This document shows, piece after piece, positions 8,775-19,900 of a DNA stretch of 20,432 bases. This DNA comes from a virus. The DNA is taken from the IMG/VR virus record IMGVR_UViG_3300017763_000277, positions 1-20,432 of that record; one strand, 5' to 3'. Numbering within the stretch: position 1 is the stretch's first letter; each line of letters opens with the position of its first letter. The translations under genes were made by a program, and so were the position numbers. The notes below the pieces were generated by a model. That model worked only from the letters and a program-made list of their open reading frames with translations, searched no databases and was not told the DNA's origin.

Positions 8775-11700
8775 TGGCGAAAAGAAAAGTTCCAAGTCAA
8801 GCGGCTAGTGGAAGGGAAACCTTTAATGATAACTTAGTCGGTAAACAGATTACCGACGGGTCAAGCCAACTTACTGCGACTAACTTTTCTGTAGAAAAAA
8901 CATTACCACAAAGAGACACTAAAAAGTTTAAGACTAATCCCTTTTCAGAATACTTAACACTTGATGATTTAAAAGAAGAGGTTGATGCACCAAAAACAAC
9001 TTCGGGTGGGTCTTCTAAAAGTAATGACGTTAAGTTCAATTCATCAAAAGATAACGGTAGTAAATCATTATACGGATCACTAAAAGAAAGAATATCCGTA
9101 TCAATTGGTAGAATAATTAAAAAATTCCCTGCAGGGTTTTACATTGATAAAGATACCCCAATATCGGCATCTCAATATACTGCAGAGAATATAGTATATA
9201 ACAATAAAACATACGAAACGACATTTAAGTTTGAGAATTCTAAAATTTTCAACCCATTAGATGTTAAAATTGTAAAACCTAAAAGTAATACTCAACCTGA
9301 AGTAGAAAATAAGTTTAAAAACTTTTTCGAATTCTTTAACAAGTATACTTTAGATATTCAAGGTAAAACATATGATGTTGTAAGTTTTACTGAGGTTGAT
9401 AGTGATGGTCTGATTACTTTAAAAGTGAAAGGAAAACCATTTACTACATCAACCTATGATGAAAGTTTTCTAATTAGACCCATTGATTCGGTAGTTGAGG
9501 AGTTTTTCCAAAACTTAGATGATTTAGAGTCAGTATTATTAAACCGAGAGTCGACACCTAAGTACACATCAAAATTCGTTGTTCCACAAGATTCTTTAGA
9601 TGGTAGTAAAACCGAAAACAAAACGTTGAGGTTTCCATGGCCAATCTTTAAAGATGGTTGGAACATTAAAATCACAGGTAACGCTTATGTGGATTACATA
9701 AGAAAACTAAGTGATGTTGGTCAAGAAATAGACAACTATAAATCAAATTTAATTGTTAGATTTTTAACTACTGCCTCTCTCAATGAATTTGACACACCTG
9801 ATCAAAGGATCGCGTCTATTTTTAAACTATACGGACAGAGTTTTGATTCTATCAAAAAATTTATTGATAACGTCGCTCACATGAGAAATGTAAGTTATGA
9901 TGGTATTAATAACGTTCCTGATGTACTTCTTAAAAATTTATCAAACACACTTGGATTAAGTGATGTTAAACTTTTTGATGATAAATCTTTAGAGGACATC
10001 CTTTATTCAAGAATTGATAGTCAGTACGAAGGTGTTGGTCTTGGTAAAAACGTAGTTGAAGCAGAAATAGAATTCTACAGAAGAGTATTAGTAAATCTCG
10101 CACACATCTATAAATCCAAAGGTACAAGAAATGCAATTGAATTCTTTTTAAGATTCTTAGGTGCACCCGAACCTTTAATTAAGATTGATGAGTATGTTTA
10201 CGAATATGATACTGTAAAAAAGACAACGTCTGATATTGATAGTGATATATATGATCTTATTCAGGACGAAAAGACATTTAGTATTGCTGAATTAGAAACT
10301 ACTGGTTTTGCATATAAAAATGTAATTACAACAGGTGTTACAAATTACGGAGAGACTGAGTTTCCAATCGAGGTACAAAGTAGTGGTAGTACCACATATG
10401 GTGATGTACAACAAATTATAAGTGAAAAGAACGATGTCTTTTTTGAAAAAGGTGCGGGTTGGTATGATATTACATTAGAACATAGATCTTCTTTAGAATT
10501 AGATAATGAAAATTCAGATCTACAATCATCACCTAAAGTAATAAAGACAAAAAATAAAGATTATACTTGGGGTGAAGATTACTTTGATTTATATAGACAG
10601 TTTGATGGTTTAGATTATGGTTATGAATTACATAATAAAGTTGATAACGATAAAACAGAACTTTTAGGTGATATAGATTCACAAACACTAAACAGAAAAA
10701 ACATACAAGTTTATATTTCTTCTGCACAAGCACTTGACCACGATGTTTATAGAAAATCAAGAGAGTTACAAGTAAGTTTTGGTACTAACACTTTAGAACC
10801 ACAAACAGGTTTTACTTTCGCGGAATACATTGACCAAGTTTTAAACGAACAAATAAGAAATTCTCATACTGTAAAATACCAAAAGAGTTATATACAGTTA
10901 GAGGACATCTACACAAGTTACTTAGAAAAAGTACCTAACCCATATAGTAACCCAACTGTAAGTGAATTTATTAATAAAATAAGTCCTTATTGGGTACAAT
11001 TAATTGAACAGTTCATTCCTGCAACAACATTATGGACGGGTGGTAATATCATCGAAAATCATAATTTAGGTAGATCAAAATACCAATATAAGAAACCGTG
11101 TAGAATTACTGAGTTTACAGAAAACCTTTTCCCTGATTTTGAATTGGCAATTGAAGAAGATTTAGAGACAGTTTTAGGTGATCCTGATGTATTCAGAGGT
11201 CTGACTGTGGTTAGTGGGGTAACATATTCATTACATATTGATTTTAATGGAACAACGTATAGTGCAAATAACCTATTGAGTTTAAGTGGTGAGACACAAA
11301 ATATTCAGACGGTAGATGTTTGTAGTGGTAACTACACACACGCGGGTTTATTTGACCCATACCCTGTAAATTCTGAATGTTCAACATTACTGAGTTCAGA
11401 TTTTGATGGAGTACCATTTAATAAAACAATTCATTTACCACTAACATGTGATTTTAAATGTCATTTGAAACCACAAAGAGAGATACTAGAATGTCTTTGG
11501 ATTGATGAAGTACAAAATATCATAGATAACCAAATTAATAACCAATATTATAGAAAAACATTTTATAGTGATGGAACATATGGTGGAGATATTAGCAATC
11601 ATGCGGGTTGGGTTGATTACCAATTAAGTGGGAACACACAAACAGAGACAAACTATTTAAGTGAATTACAAACAAATGGTGAATCCTATTCTTGTGAAGT

Positions 11701-14700
11701 AACACCAATATTAACATATAAAATATTTACGGATGTCGATGGGATTAAAAAGATAAGTGTAATCCCAATTAAATATGATGTTCCATTATATACGGACAAT
11801 ACATGTACAACTGAAGCTAACATTGAATGTTTAGATGGTGACACATTTGACTTTTATTTTGATACGTCTTATTTAACAGGTACAACATGTTGTAACCCAC
11901 AAGTAAATGTTTATGGTCCTGATACTATGTACACTTTACCTGAAGACGAAGACAACTGTTGTTTGGTAGAAGACGTATTTTTCGAGGTTTCGGGAATAAC
12001 ATTTGGTAATGAAGATATTATTGATGATGGTGACGCATGTACTGATTGTCCTCCATATAATACTACTTGGCCGACCAATATCTTTATAAATTGTGTTGGT
12101 GGGTATAACGAATCCATTTCAGGAAACACTACTCTTCAAAGTGACCAAACAGTAGAATGGGTATCAGGATGTACTTTTGTAGTAAGAAATGTAAGAGAAT
12201 ACGATGTTATTGATATTACAATAACCGATGCTGCAAACTGTGATCAAAAAGTAAGAATAGACGGACTACAACAAAAATTTGAGTGGGACCCCGTAGATGG
12301 TGATGATGTAACAACATCGAGAAGTCACTTCTTCCAATACCAAATTGACAGTTATTTGGAGGGGGAGGAATATCCAACACATGATCCCGCGAATATTATT
12401 AGTGGGATAACGTTCTGTGATAATTTTTCGGGATACACAATACATCCTACTGTTCAGTATAGACAAACATTTGATTATGGTTTAAAACAAAATACTAAAG
12501 TAATCAAAGTCAATAATGGTATTATCATAGATGATGAGAATACATGGGTTGATGTACAAAATTACTTTGCAGATAATACCTTAGAGTTAATCGACGTTGA
12601 GGATGTAACCATAGGTGATAGGTTACTATCAGGACAATATTTAGACTGTCCATTTAGTTCAAGTGATTTTACAAATTCGGTATTAAGTGGGTATTCATTT
12701 AGTTATACTTACTTGACTGTTGAGGTAGATAATAAAGATTGTTTAGGGTCTACTAAAGTTAACGTAATTAACGACAGATTTAAGGTTTTACCTAACTCTA
12801 AATTAAGAGTGATGACTAAGGTTGGTGACCATTGGGAGTTTACCGAAAAATATCCTGAGGAGTTAACAGTTAGACCACCTGATCCCGTAGAACCATGTTG
12901 TAATTATGGAGTGGATTATTATAGTAAAGGTGATTTACTAATAAATGAATTAGGGTTTCCTATTGAGGTTACTTCCTTAGATTTAGATTATTGTCAAAGA
13001 GATTTATTTTATCATTTAAATGTTACTGCAGTCTTTAATGCTCCAAGTACAGTTACAAATGGAATACCAAATGATGTAACAAACATATCTACAGATTGTT
13101 GTACCGACGTAATCTTATTTAATGGTGACGGAGATGATCAAGTATTGGTTGAATATAATGAACAATTATTCGAAAATTTAGACTTAAGTTCCCAACAATA
13201 CTATCAAGATCAAATAGATTGTGTGGATGCACCCGAAGTCGAAGATTTAAAAAGACCAATCTACGAAACTGAATGTAAAGATCTAAATGCCTTCATAGGT
13301 GAACACTACACCGACGGAGATGAACTTTTTATTTTATATGATAATTCCTACAGTATAGGTGAAATAGTACAACTTGAACCGATACAAGGTCAACAATCAG
13401 GTGAGTACTTATCACCTGGTAAAGACTGTTATGAAATAAAGTCAGTAACATATTCAGAACAAATAACTCATAGTATATTAGGTATATGTACAGATACGAT
13501 AACACCTACTGCTACCGCAGAACCTACAGCAACACCTGCACCAACACCAACTTTAACTGGTACTGAGACTCCATTACCAACAGAGACTCCTAACCCCACA
13601 CCAAGTACCACACCAAATGCAAGTCCTAACCCCACACCTTTACCAACATTAACTGGTACACCAGAACCAACAGCGACAGTTACACCTAATCCTACTGCGA
13701 GTAGTACTCCTGACCCTACACCTAACCCAACTTCCACACCTAACCCAACTTCTACACCTGTCCCTACACCAACAGAGACTCCTGTCCCTACAGCATCATC
13801 AACACCTGATCCCACTGCTTCACCAACACCAACACCTGGATCAACTAAAGCTCCCGACCCATCAGCAAGTCCTAGTCCAACTCCAAGTCCAACACCAAAT
13901 TGTGACTTTGATGTGGATGTAGATATTGCTGGACCAACTTCCACACCTGATCCTACATCATCACCAACACCTGATCCTACAACAACACCTGTACCAACAC
14001 CATCACCCAGCCCATCACCAAGTCCAAGTGTAACACCTAATTGTGATTTTGATGTAGATATTGAGATTGCCGCACCAACTCCAACACCTTCTCCATCTCC
14101 ATCTCCAAGTGCAACACCAAACTGTGATTTCGATATTGATGTGGATATTGCCACACCAACACCCACTCCAAGCCCAAGCCCAAGTCCATCACCAACTCCT
14201 ACACCATCTCCATCACCAAGTGTAACACCAAATTGTGACTTCGATGTTGATGTAGATATTGCAACTCCAACTCCTACACCTTCACCTAACCCATCTCCGT
14301 CGCCAACACAGACAGGATTACCAACTCCTACACCATCACCATCGCCATCACCGAGCCCATCACCGTCACCAAACTGTGATTTTGATGTGGATGTGGATAT
14401 TGCAACTCCAACACCAACACCCTCAATAACGGCTTTACCAACTGAGACTCCACAACCAACTTCGAGTCAAACTCCTTCACCAACACAGACAGGATTACCA
14501 ACACCAACACCAAGTCCGAGCCCATCACCTAGCCCATCACCCTCACCATCGGTAACACCAAACTGTGATTTCGATATTGATGTAGATATTGCTACACCAA
14601 CTCCTACACCAAGTCCGAGTCCTTCACCTAGTCCTTCACCAAGTGTAACACCTAATTGTGATTTCGACGTAGACATAGATATTGCCGCACCAACTCCAAC

Positions 14701-16867
14701 TCCAACACCGAGTCCGTCTCCAAGTGTAACACCAAATGCTACACCTAACCCTTCTGCATCACCTACACCTTCACCAAGCCCTTCAGCGACACCAAACTGT
14801 GATTTCGATATTGATGTAGATATAGCAACACCAACTCCTACACCATCTCCATCACCTAGTCCTAGCCCATCACCATCACCTTCTCCGTCGCCAACACAGA
14901 CAGGATTACCAACACCAACACCATCACCTAGCCCATCACCAAGCCCAAGTCCTTCATCAACACCAAATTGTGACTTTGATGTGGATGTGGACATTGCAAC
15001 ACCGACTCCAACACCGAGTATTTCACCAAGTCCTACATTTAGTGCAACACCCGCACCAACACCTGAAGCAACAGTTACACCACCTTCAACACAAAACCCA
15101 ACTCCTACACCATCACCTTCTCCGTCGCCAAGCCCAAGCCCATCAGCGACACCTAATTGTGATTTCGACGTAGACATAGATATTGCCACACCAACACCAA
15201 CACCGAGTCCTTCACCGTCTCCAACATCATCACCTAGTCCGACTCCAAGTCCAAGCCCATCTCCTTCACCAAGTCCGTCGCCAAGTCCAAGTCCTTCACC
15301 GAGCCCTTCACCATCGGTAACACCAAACTGTGATTTCGATATTGATGTAGATATTGCTACACCAACACCTACACCTGATCCAACATCATCACCAACACCA
15401 AGTCCAAGTCCATCACCAAGTGTAACACCAAATGCTACACCTAACCCATCACCAAGCCCAAGTCCATCACCAAGTCCAAGTGTAACACCAAATGCTACGC
15501 CTAACCCTACATCATCACCAACACCAAGCCCAAGTCCATCACCAAGTGTAACACCAAACTGTGATTTCGATATTGATGTGGACATTGCGACTCCAACACC
15601 AACACCAAGTCCGAGTCCTTCACCATCACCTAGTCCATCACCGAGTGTGACTCCACAACCAACACCTAACCCTACATCATCACCAACACCAAGTCCGAGC
15701 CCATCGCCATCACCAAGTGTAACACCTAATTGTGATTTTGATGTTGATGTAGATATTGCGACTCCAACTCCTACACCATCTCCATCACCTAGTCCATCAC
15801 CGAGCCCTTCACCTACACCAAGTGATACTCCAAGACCGACTGAGACACCTGATCCCACTGCTTCACCAACACCAAGTATAACACCAAATGCTACGGCTTC
15901 ACCAACACCAAGTCCAACTCCAACACCTAGCCCATCACCATCACCATCTCCGTCACCTTCTCCAAGTGTAACACCTAATTGTGATTTTGATGTTGATGTA
16001 GATATTGCGACTCCAACACCAACACCTAGCCCATCACCATCACCTAGCCCATCTCCGAGTCCTTCACCTACTCCGAGTTTAACACCTGACCCAACAGCAA
16101 GTCCAACTCCATCTCCGAGTCCTTCTCCGAGTCCGAGTAGTTCTCCAACGCCTACGCCAAGTCCATCACCAAGTCCAAGCCCATCTCCTTCACCAAGTCC
16201 TACACCAAACTGTGATTTTGATGTGGACGTAGATATTGCTACACCAACACCAACACCAAGTCCGAGCCCATCGCCATCACCAAGTACAACACCAAGACCA
16301 ACTGAGACTCCAACACCAACACCGAGTCCTTCACCGTCTCCGAGTCCAAGCCCAAGTCCGAGTCCATCTCCGACACCAAGCCCAACTCCGAGTCCAACGG
16401 CAGTAGATTGTCCACCAGATTGTGGTACACAAATCTATAAGAACTCTTATGTACCAACAGGTAGTACACCTAATGTAAGTTCAATAAAAGATTTAGGTGG
16501 GTACTGTAATGAAACCCGTGAAGGTGACATAGTTAGATCAACTGACGGAAAAGAATGGGTTTACAATATAGATGATTGTGTTGTTTATTATAGAACATAT
16601 TCAGGTGGTGTTGGTAGTTCATGTATTGGTGAACATGTTATACCTGTAGGAACTGAGGTAAGTTCATTTGATCATACTGAAGGTACTTTAACACCAATAG
16701 GAACTAATAGACTGTTTGATACAGGAATAAGATATATCGATACAGATAACAAAGCAATTGCAATTATTGTTGAATGGAATAACGTGTTAACTCAAGTAGA
16801 AAGAGTGTGGATACTATGTGACTGTAGTTTTGAAGGTGAGGTAACTGAAAATTTTGAAGAAGGATAA
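8774..16867 (+). CDS. Giant baseplate-anchored fibre protein: gpI-like segment plus Pro-rich repeat stalk (2697 aa)
   Basis: Residues 1-100 are Ser/Lys/Thr-rich and probably flexible. Residues about 320-475 resemble P2 gpI / Tail_P2_I-type baseplate proteins: a helical run [20 protein letters not shown], then [20 protein letters not shown] and [20 protein letters not shown]. Residues about 738-776 ([19 protein letters not shown], then YQYKKPC) look like the end of that baseplate module. Residues about 777-1576 form a long beta-rich region with several Cys pairs (CC at two places, [14 protein letters not shown]), probably a chain of small domains. Residues 1577-2543 are the Pro-Ser/Pro-Thr stalk with 15 NCDFD motifs. 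Residues 2544-2697 are a separate C-terminal domain with six or more Cys (DCPPDCG at its start, [11 protein letters not shown] near the end). There is no signal peptide. The start overlaps the previous stop (TAATG). I infer a wedge/baseplate anchor joined to a long extended fibre. The fusion of these parts in one chain is the striking point. Confidence 0.65.
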   Translation: MAKRKVPSQAASGRETFNDNLVGKQITDGSSQLTATNFSVEKTLPQRDTKKFKTNPFSEYLTLDDLKEEVDAPKTTSGGSSKSNDVKFNSSKDNGSKSLYGSLKERISVSIGRIIKKFPAGFYIDKDTPISASQYTAENIVYNNKTYETTFKFENSKIFNPLDVKIVKPKSNTQPEVENKFKNFFEFFNKYTLDIQGKTYDVVSFTEVDSDGLITLKVKGKPFTTSTYDESFLIRPIDSVVEEFFQNLDDLESVLLNRESTPKYTSKFVVPQDSLDGSKTENKTLRFPWPIFKDGWNIKITGNAYVDYIRKLSDVGQEIDNYKSNLIVRFLTTASLNEFDTPDQRIASIFKLYGQSFDSIKKFIDNVAHMRNVSYDGINNVPDVLLKNLSNTLGLSDVKLFDDKSLEDILYSRIDSQYEGVGLGKNVVEAEIEFYRRVLVNLAHIYKSKGTRNAIEFFLRFLGAPEPLIKIDEYVYEYDTVKKTTSDIDSDIYDLIQDEKTFSIAELETTGFAYKNVITTGVTNYGETEFPIEVQSSGSTTYGDVQQIISEKNDVFFEKGAGWYDITLEHRSSLELDNENSDLQSSPKVIKTKNKDYTWGEDYFDLYRQFDGLDYGYELHNKVDNDKTELLGDIDSQTLNRKNIQVYISSAQALDHDVYRKSRELQVSFGTNTLEPQTGFTFAEYIDQVLNEQIRNSHTVKYQKSYIQLEDIYTSYLEKVPNPYSNPTVSEFINKISPYWVQLIEQFIPATTLWTGGNIIENHNLGRSKYQYKKPCRITEFTENLFPDFELAIEEDLETVLGDPDVFRGLTVVSGVTYSLHIDFNGTTYSANNLLSLSGETQNIQTVDVCSGNYTHAGLFDPYPVNSECSTLLSSDFDGVPFNKTIHLPLTCDFKCHLKPQREILECLWIDEVQNIIDNQINNQYYRKTFYSDGTYGGDISNHAGWVDYQLSGNTQTETNYLSELQTNGESYSCEVTPILTYKIFTDVDGIKKISVIPIKYDVPLYTDNTCTTEANIECLDGDTFDFYFDTSYLTGTTCCNPQVNVYGPDTMYTLPEDEDNCCLVEDVFFEVSGITFGNEDIIDDGDACTDCPPYNTTWPTNIFINCVGGYNESISGNTTLQSDQTVEWVSGCTFVVRNVREYDVIDITITDAANCDQKVRIDGLQQKFEWDPVDGDDVTTSRSHFFQYQIDSYLEGEEYPTHDPANIISGITFCDNFSGYTIHPTVQYRQTFDYGLKQNTKVIKVNNGIIIDDENTWVDVQNYFADNTLELIDVEDVTIGDRLLSGQYLDCPFSSSDFTNSVLSGYSFSYTYLTVEVDNKDCLGSTKVNVINDRFKVLPNSKLRVMTKVGDHWEFTEKYPEELTVRPPDPVEPCCNYGVDYYSKGDLLINELGFPIEVTSLDLDYCQRDLFYHLNVTAVFNAPSTVTNGIPNDVTNISTDCCTDVILFNGDGDDQVLVEYNEQLFENLDLSSQQYYQDQIDCVDAPEVEDLKRPIYETECKDLNAFIGEHYTDGDELFILYDNSYSIGEIVQLEPIQGQQSGEYLSPGKDCYEIKSVTYSEQITHSILGICTDTITPTATAEPTATPAPTPTLTGTETPLPTETPNPTPSTTPNASPNPTPLPTLTGTPEPTATVTPNPTASSTPDPTPNPTSTPNPTSTPVPTPTETPVPTASSTPDPTASPTPTPGSTKAPDPSASPSPTPSPTPNCDFDVDVDIAGPTSTPDPTSSPTPDPTTTPVPTPSPSPSPSPSVTPNCDFDVDIEIAAPTPTPSPSPSPSATPNCDFDIDVDIATPTPTPSPSPSPSPTPTPSPSPSVTPNCDFDVDVDIATPTPTPSPNPSPSPTQTGLPTPTPSPSPSPSPSPSPNCDFDVDVDIATPTPTPSITALPTETPQPTSSQTPSPTQTGLPTPTPSPSPSPSPSPSPSVTPNCDFDIDVDIATPTPTPSPSPSPSPSPSVTPNCDFDVDIDIAAPTPTPTPSPSPSVTPNATPNPSASPTPSPSPSATPNCDFDIDVDIATPTPTPSPSPSPSPSPSPSPSPTQTGLPTPTPSPSPSPSPSPSSTPNCDFDVDVDIATPTPTPSISPSPTFSATPAPTPEATVTPPSTQNPTPTPSPSPSPSPSPSATPNCDFDVDIDIATPTPTPSPSPSPTSSPSPTPSPSPSPSPSPSPSPSPSPSPSPSVTPNCDFDIDVDIATPTPTPDPTSSPTPSPSPSPSVTPNATPNPSPSPSPSPSPSVTPNATPNPTSSPTPSPSPSPSVTPNCDFDIDVDIATPTPTPSPSPSPSPSPSPSVTPQPTPNPTSSPTPSPSPSPSPSVTPNCDFDVDVDIATPTPTPSPSPSPSPSPSPTPSDTPRPTETPDPTASPTPSITPNATASPTPSPTPTPSPSPSPSPSPSPSVTPNCDFDVDVDIATPTPTPSPSPSPSPSPSPSPTPSLTPDPTASPTPSPSPSPSPSSSPTPTPSPSPSPSPSPSPSPTPNCDFDVDVDIATPTPTPSPSPSPSPSTTPRPTETPTPTPSPSPSPSPSPSPSPSPTPSPTPSPTAVDCPPDCGTQIYKNSYVPTGSTPNVSSIKDLGGYCNETREGDIVRSTDGKEWVYNIDDCVVYYRTYSGGVGSSCIGEHVIPVGTEVSSFDHTEGTLTPIGTNRLFDTGIRYIDTDNKAIAIIVEWNNVLTQVERVWILCDCSFEGEVTENFEEG
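13502..16402 (+). repeat. Pro-Ser/Pro-Thr stalk with 15 interspersed [11 protein letters not shown] motifs (coding repeat)
   Basis: About 2.9 kb encode alternating Pro and Ser/Thr (also Asn, Asp, Glu, Ala), interrupted by an 11-residue acidic motif with consensus N-C-D-F-D-[VI]-D-[VI]-[DE]-I-A. The motif starts at 13898, 14039, 14120, 14231, 14372, 14561, 14654, 14795, 14966, 15155, 15326, 15557, 15728, 15977 and 16208. Each is usually preceded by (S/A/V)TP and followed by [10 protein letters not shown]. Secondary modules also recur: [10 protein letters not shown] at 14303, 14480 and 14891, and [10 protein letters not shown] at 14723, 15419 and 15479. The + strand is C/A-rich and G-poor, unlike the flanks. 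The dipeptide codons vary freely (cca/cct/ccg with agt/agc/tca/tct), so the array is a protein repeat rather than a simple DNA microsatellite. The protein would be an extended polyproline-like rod with one Cys and one acidic strand per node. Confidence 0.93.
15419..15544 (+). repeat. Tandem duplicated sub-unit (60 and 66 bp) inside the stalk
   Basis: Two adjacent units both begin with a near-identical 29-base segment encoding [10 protein letters not shown], at 15419 and 15479, with one base different (ACA versus ACG). The first unit is 60 bp and the second 66 bp. The next unit begins with the same AGTGTAACACCAAA but continues into an NCDFD motif at 15557. The two lengths differ by exactly one Pro-X dipeptide (6 bp). 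This looks like a fairly recent segmental duplication. Confidence 0.75.
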
Positions 16868-16904
16868 ACTATAAAATTGAAAAAATAAACTATATATTTT
16901 AATA
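16868..16904 (+). promoter_or_regulatory. AT-rich leader before the SprB/cadherin fibre gene
   Basis: This 37-base gap is nearly all A/T. It contains TATAAAAT at 16870-16877, partly like the T4-type late promoter box TATAAATA, and TATATATTTT ending five bases before the ATG at 16905. No Shine-Dalgarno sequence is present. It may carry a late promoter or only an A/T-rich translation leader; confidence is low. Confidence 0.22.
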
Positions 16905-19900
16905 ATGGCTCAAGTAAGATATTTTGATGTAAGAATAAGTTCGGGAACTTCCCATAGTACATATATTATATACTATGACCAAATTAATGCATCTAATATT
17001 GCGACAAGAGTATCAACTAATTTACCCGCAACAAATGTAACATATTCTGATCTTATTAGAGAAAATGGTGTAAGAGTTGAAGTACCATATAGTGCAACAA
17101 CTATATTACTATACAATAACTCATGTGTAATAGATGATGAGATTATTTTACCAACACCAATCCCAACTTCTACACCAACACCAACACCAAGTCCTAGTCC
17201 ATCTCCGAGCCCGAGTCCATCTCCGTCTCCGAGCCCAAGTCCTAGCCCATCACCATCTCCTTCACCATCACCGAGTCCAACACCTAATTGTGACTTTGAT
17301 GTTGATGTAGATATTGCTACACCAACTCCTACACCATCACCATCACCAAGTCCATCACCGTCTCCTTCACCATCACCTAGCCCATCACCAAGTGCAACAC
17401 CTAATCCTACACCTAATCCTACACCTAATCCTACTGCATCACCAACTCCAACACCATCACCATCACCTAGCCCATCACCAAGTCCAAGCCCGACAAATAC
17501 ACCAAGCCCAACTCCTACACCATCTCCATCACCTAGTCCTAGTCCAACTCCAAGTCCAACACCAAATTGTGATTTTGATGTGGATATTGATATAAACAGG
17601 GCACCTACAGGTTTTACACCTACACTATTAACTCAATCTGAAAATACGGCAACATCAACAACTATTGCCACATTAGTCGCGGGAGATCCTGATTCGGGTG
17701 ATTCACACACATTTAGTTTAGTGAGTGGTATAGGAAGTACTGATAACGCATCATTTACATTATCAAGTGCGGGAGTACTCAAAAATGCAATTGTATTCAA
17801 TTATGAAACTAAATCAAGTTATTCTATAAGAATAAGAGTCACTGACCAAGATGGATTAACTTTTGAGGACACAAGGACCGTAAGTGTTCTTAATATAAAT
17901 GAAACACCTTATGGTCTTACATTAAGTAATAATACACAAAATGAAAATACTGCAATAGGTACGACTATAGGTACTTTTTCAGGTTTAGATGTAGATAGTG
18001 GTGAAACATTCACATATGCACTTACAGGTACTGTTAATGACAATACATCATTTAGTTTATCAAGTGCAGGGGTACTTGAAAACGCAATTGTTTTTAACTA
18101 TGAGGTTAAAAACTCTTACAGTATTGAAGTAACAGTTACTGATAGTGGTAATAATACATATACTGACACATTTACAATTTCAGTACTTGATGTTAATGAA
18201 ACACCCACTAATCTCACTTTATCAAATTCGTCAATCGATGAAAATGTGGCATCAGGAACCGCAATAGGTACATTTAGTTCTCAAGATCCTGATACTAATA
18301 ATACGTTTACATATACTTTAGTAAGTGGTACGGGAGACACAGGAAATAGTAGTTTTGATATTGATGGTACAACACTAAAGAGTGATGAAGTATTTGATTA
18401 TGAAACACAGTCAAGTTATTCTATAAGAGTTAGGTCAACTGACCAAGGAGGTCTGTACTTTGAAAAAAAATTGACAATATCAATAACAAATATATCTGTT
18501 TCAGGTACTGCTAGTGTGACACACTTACTTTGTTACAATGATTCCACAGGTAGTATTACAGTTAATTCTCAAACAGGAGGTGATTCACCTTACACTTATT
18601 CTATAAATGGTACCAATTATCAAACGTCCACTTCATTTACAGGTTTGGCCGCGGGTAATTATACAATTTATGTCAAAGATAGTAATGGTGAGGTTGGAAC
18701 ATTTACATTAGGAATATTACAACCACCCGTACTCAATATAACTGATTCACATACAGATCCAACATGTTATGGTGGGAGTGATGGTGAAATCCAATTTAGT
18801 GTTGTTGGTGGTACAGGTGAAATAACATATACTTTAAATGGTGATGTAACAACAGATTTACTTCATGAAAATTTGACTGCGGGTTCTTATACTCTAATTG
18901 CAACGGATGAAAATGGATGTACTGATACTAGAACGGTTACTCTAAGTGTAACACAAGTATCCGCAACAGTAACACAATCAAATATAACATGTAACGGTAA
19001 TGATAATGGTTGGATTAATGTAACCTCACCATCAGGAGGATCGGGAGCCACATACCAAGTCAAAATGACACGTGATGACGGAACATTACTACATAATTGG
19101 AGTAACCTAACAACTTATGTGTTATACGAAAGTCTTGATCCTGATACATACATAGTATATCTTAAGGACTCATCTTCATGTGAAAGAACCTACAATATAA
19201 CAATTACAGAACCACAACCCGTAACATTCACAGAAACACATGTTGACCCAACATGTTGGAATGGTAATGACGGTAGTATCACTGTTTCCGCCTCAGGAGG
19301 TAACGGATCTTATGAATATCAGTTTGATGGTTTTTGGTACACATCAAACGTAAAAACAAATTTAACTGGAGGTAGTCATAGTGTAAGAGTAAGAGACGGT
19401 AATGGATGTGTTTCAAGTTTTGGGTATGTTAATTTATCTACCACATCACCATCTGCAACTATTACAACTACAAATGTGGTGTGTAATGGTGATGATAACG
19501 GATCAATATCAGTTTCTAACCCAACAGGTGGGTCGGGAGCCACATATCAAGTTAAAATTAACACAACTAACAACTCTTCAGATGGAACTTATGTTAACCT
19601 AACAGGTACTAAACTGTATGAGGATTTAGCACCAGATACTTATTATATCTATATTAAAGATAGTGATGGTTGTGAAAGAGTTCAGAATAAAACAATTACT
19701 GAAAACAATACGGTTACCGCTAGTGCATCATCAACGAACCCAAGTTGTTACGATGATACTGATGGTACTATAACAGTTACGGGTAGTGGTGGTACAGGAT
19801 CGTATACCTATAAAATAGGTAGTGGATCTTACCAAACCTCAAATACTTTCACAAGTTTAGGAAATGGAACCTATACAGTCTATGTTAAAGACGGTAATGG

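Noticed and set aside
14467-15858. 463-codon open frame on the minus strand, and a 232-codon one at 13468-14166
   Set aside because: They are antisense shadows of the Pro-X stalk. The translations are Gly-Val/Gly-Asp-Gly-Leu strings mirroring the 6-base repeat, in which stop codons are rare on the opposite strand.
13898-16240. CRISPR array
   Set aside because: The regular repeats are coding, the spacers are themselves repeats, the intervals vary from 81 to 249 bases, and the reading frame runs through without a stop.
13502-16402. Bacteroidota O-glycosylation sites in the Ser/Thr-rich stalk
   Set aside because: The general sequon D-(S/T)-(A/I/L/V/M/T) is not seen in the rod. Asp there is followed by Pro, a hydrophobic residue, Phe, or by TP, so this kind of glycosylation is not supported.
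13502-17594. Diversity-generating retroelement variable region
   Set aside because: No reverse transcriptase or template repeat is visible in the window, and differences between copies are mostly synonymous instead of adenine-targeted amino-acid changes.
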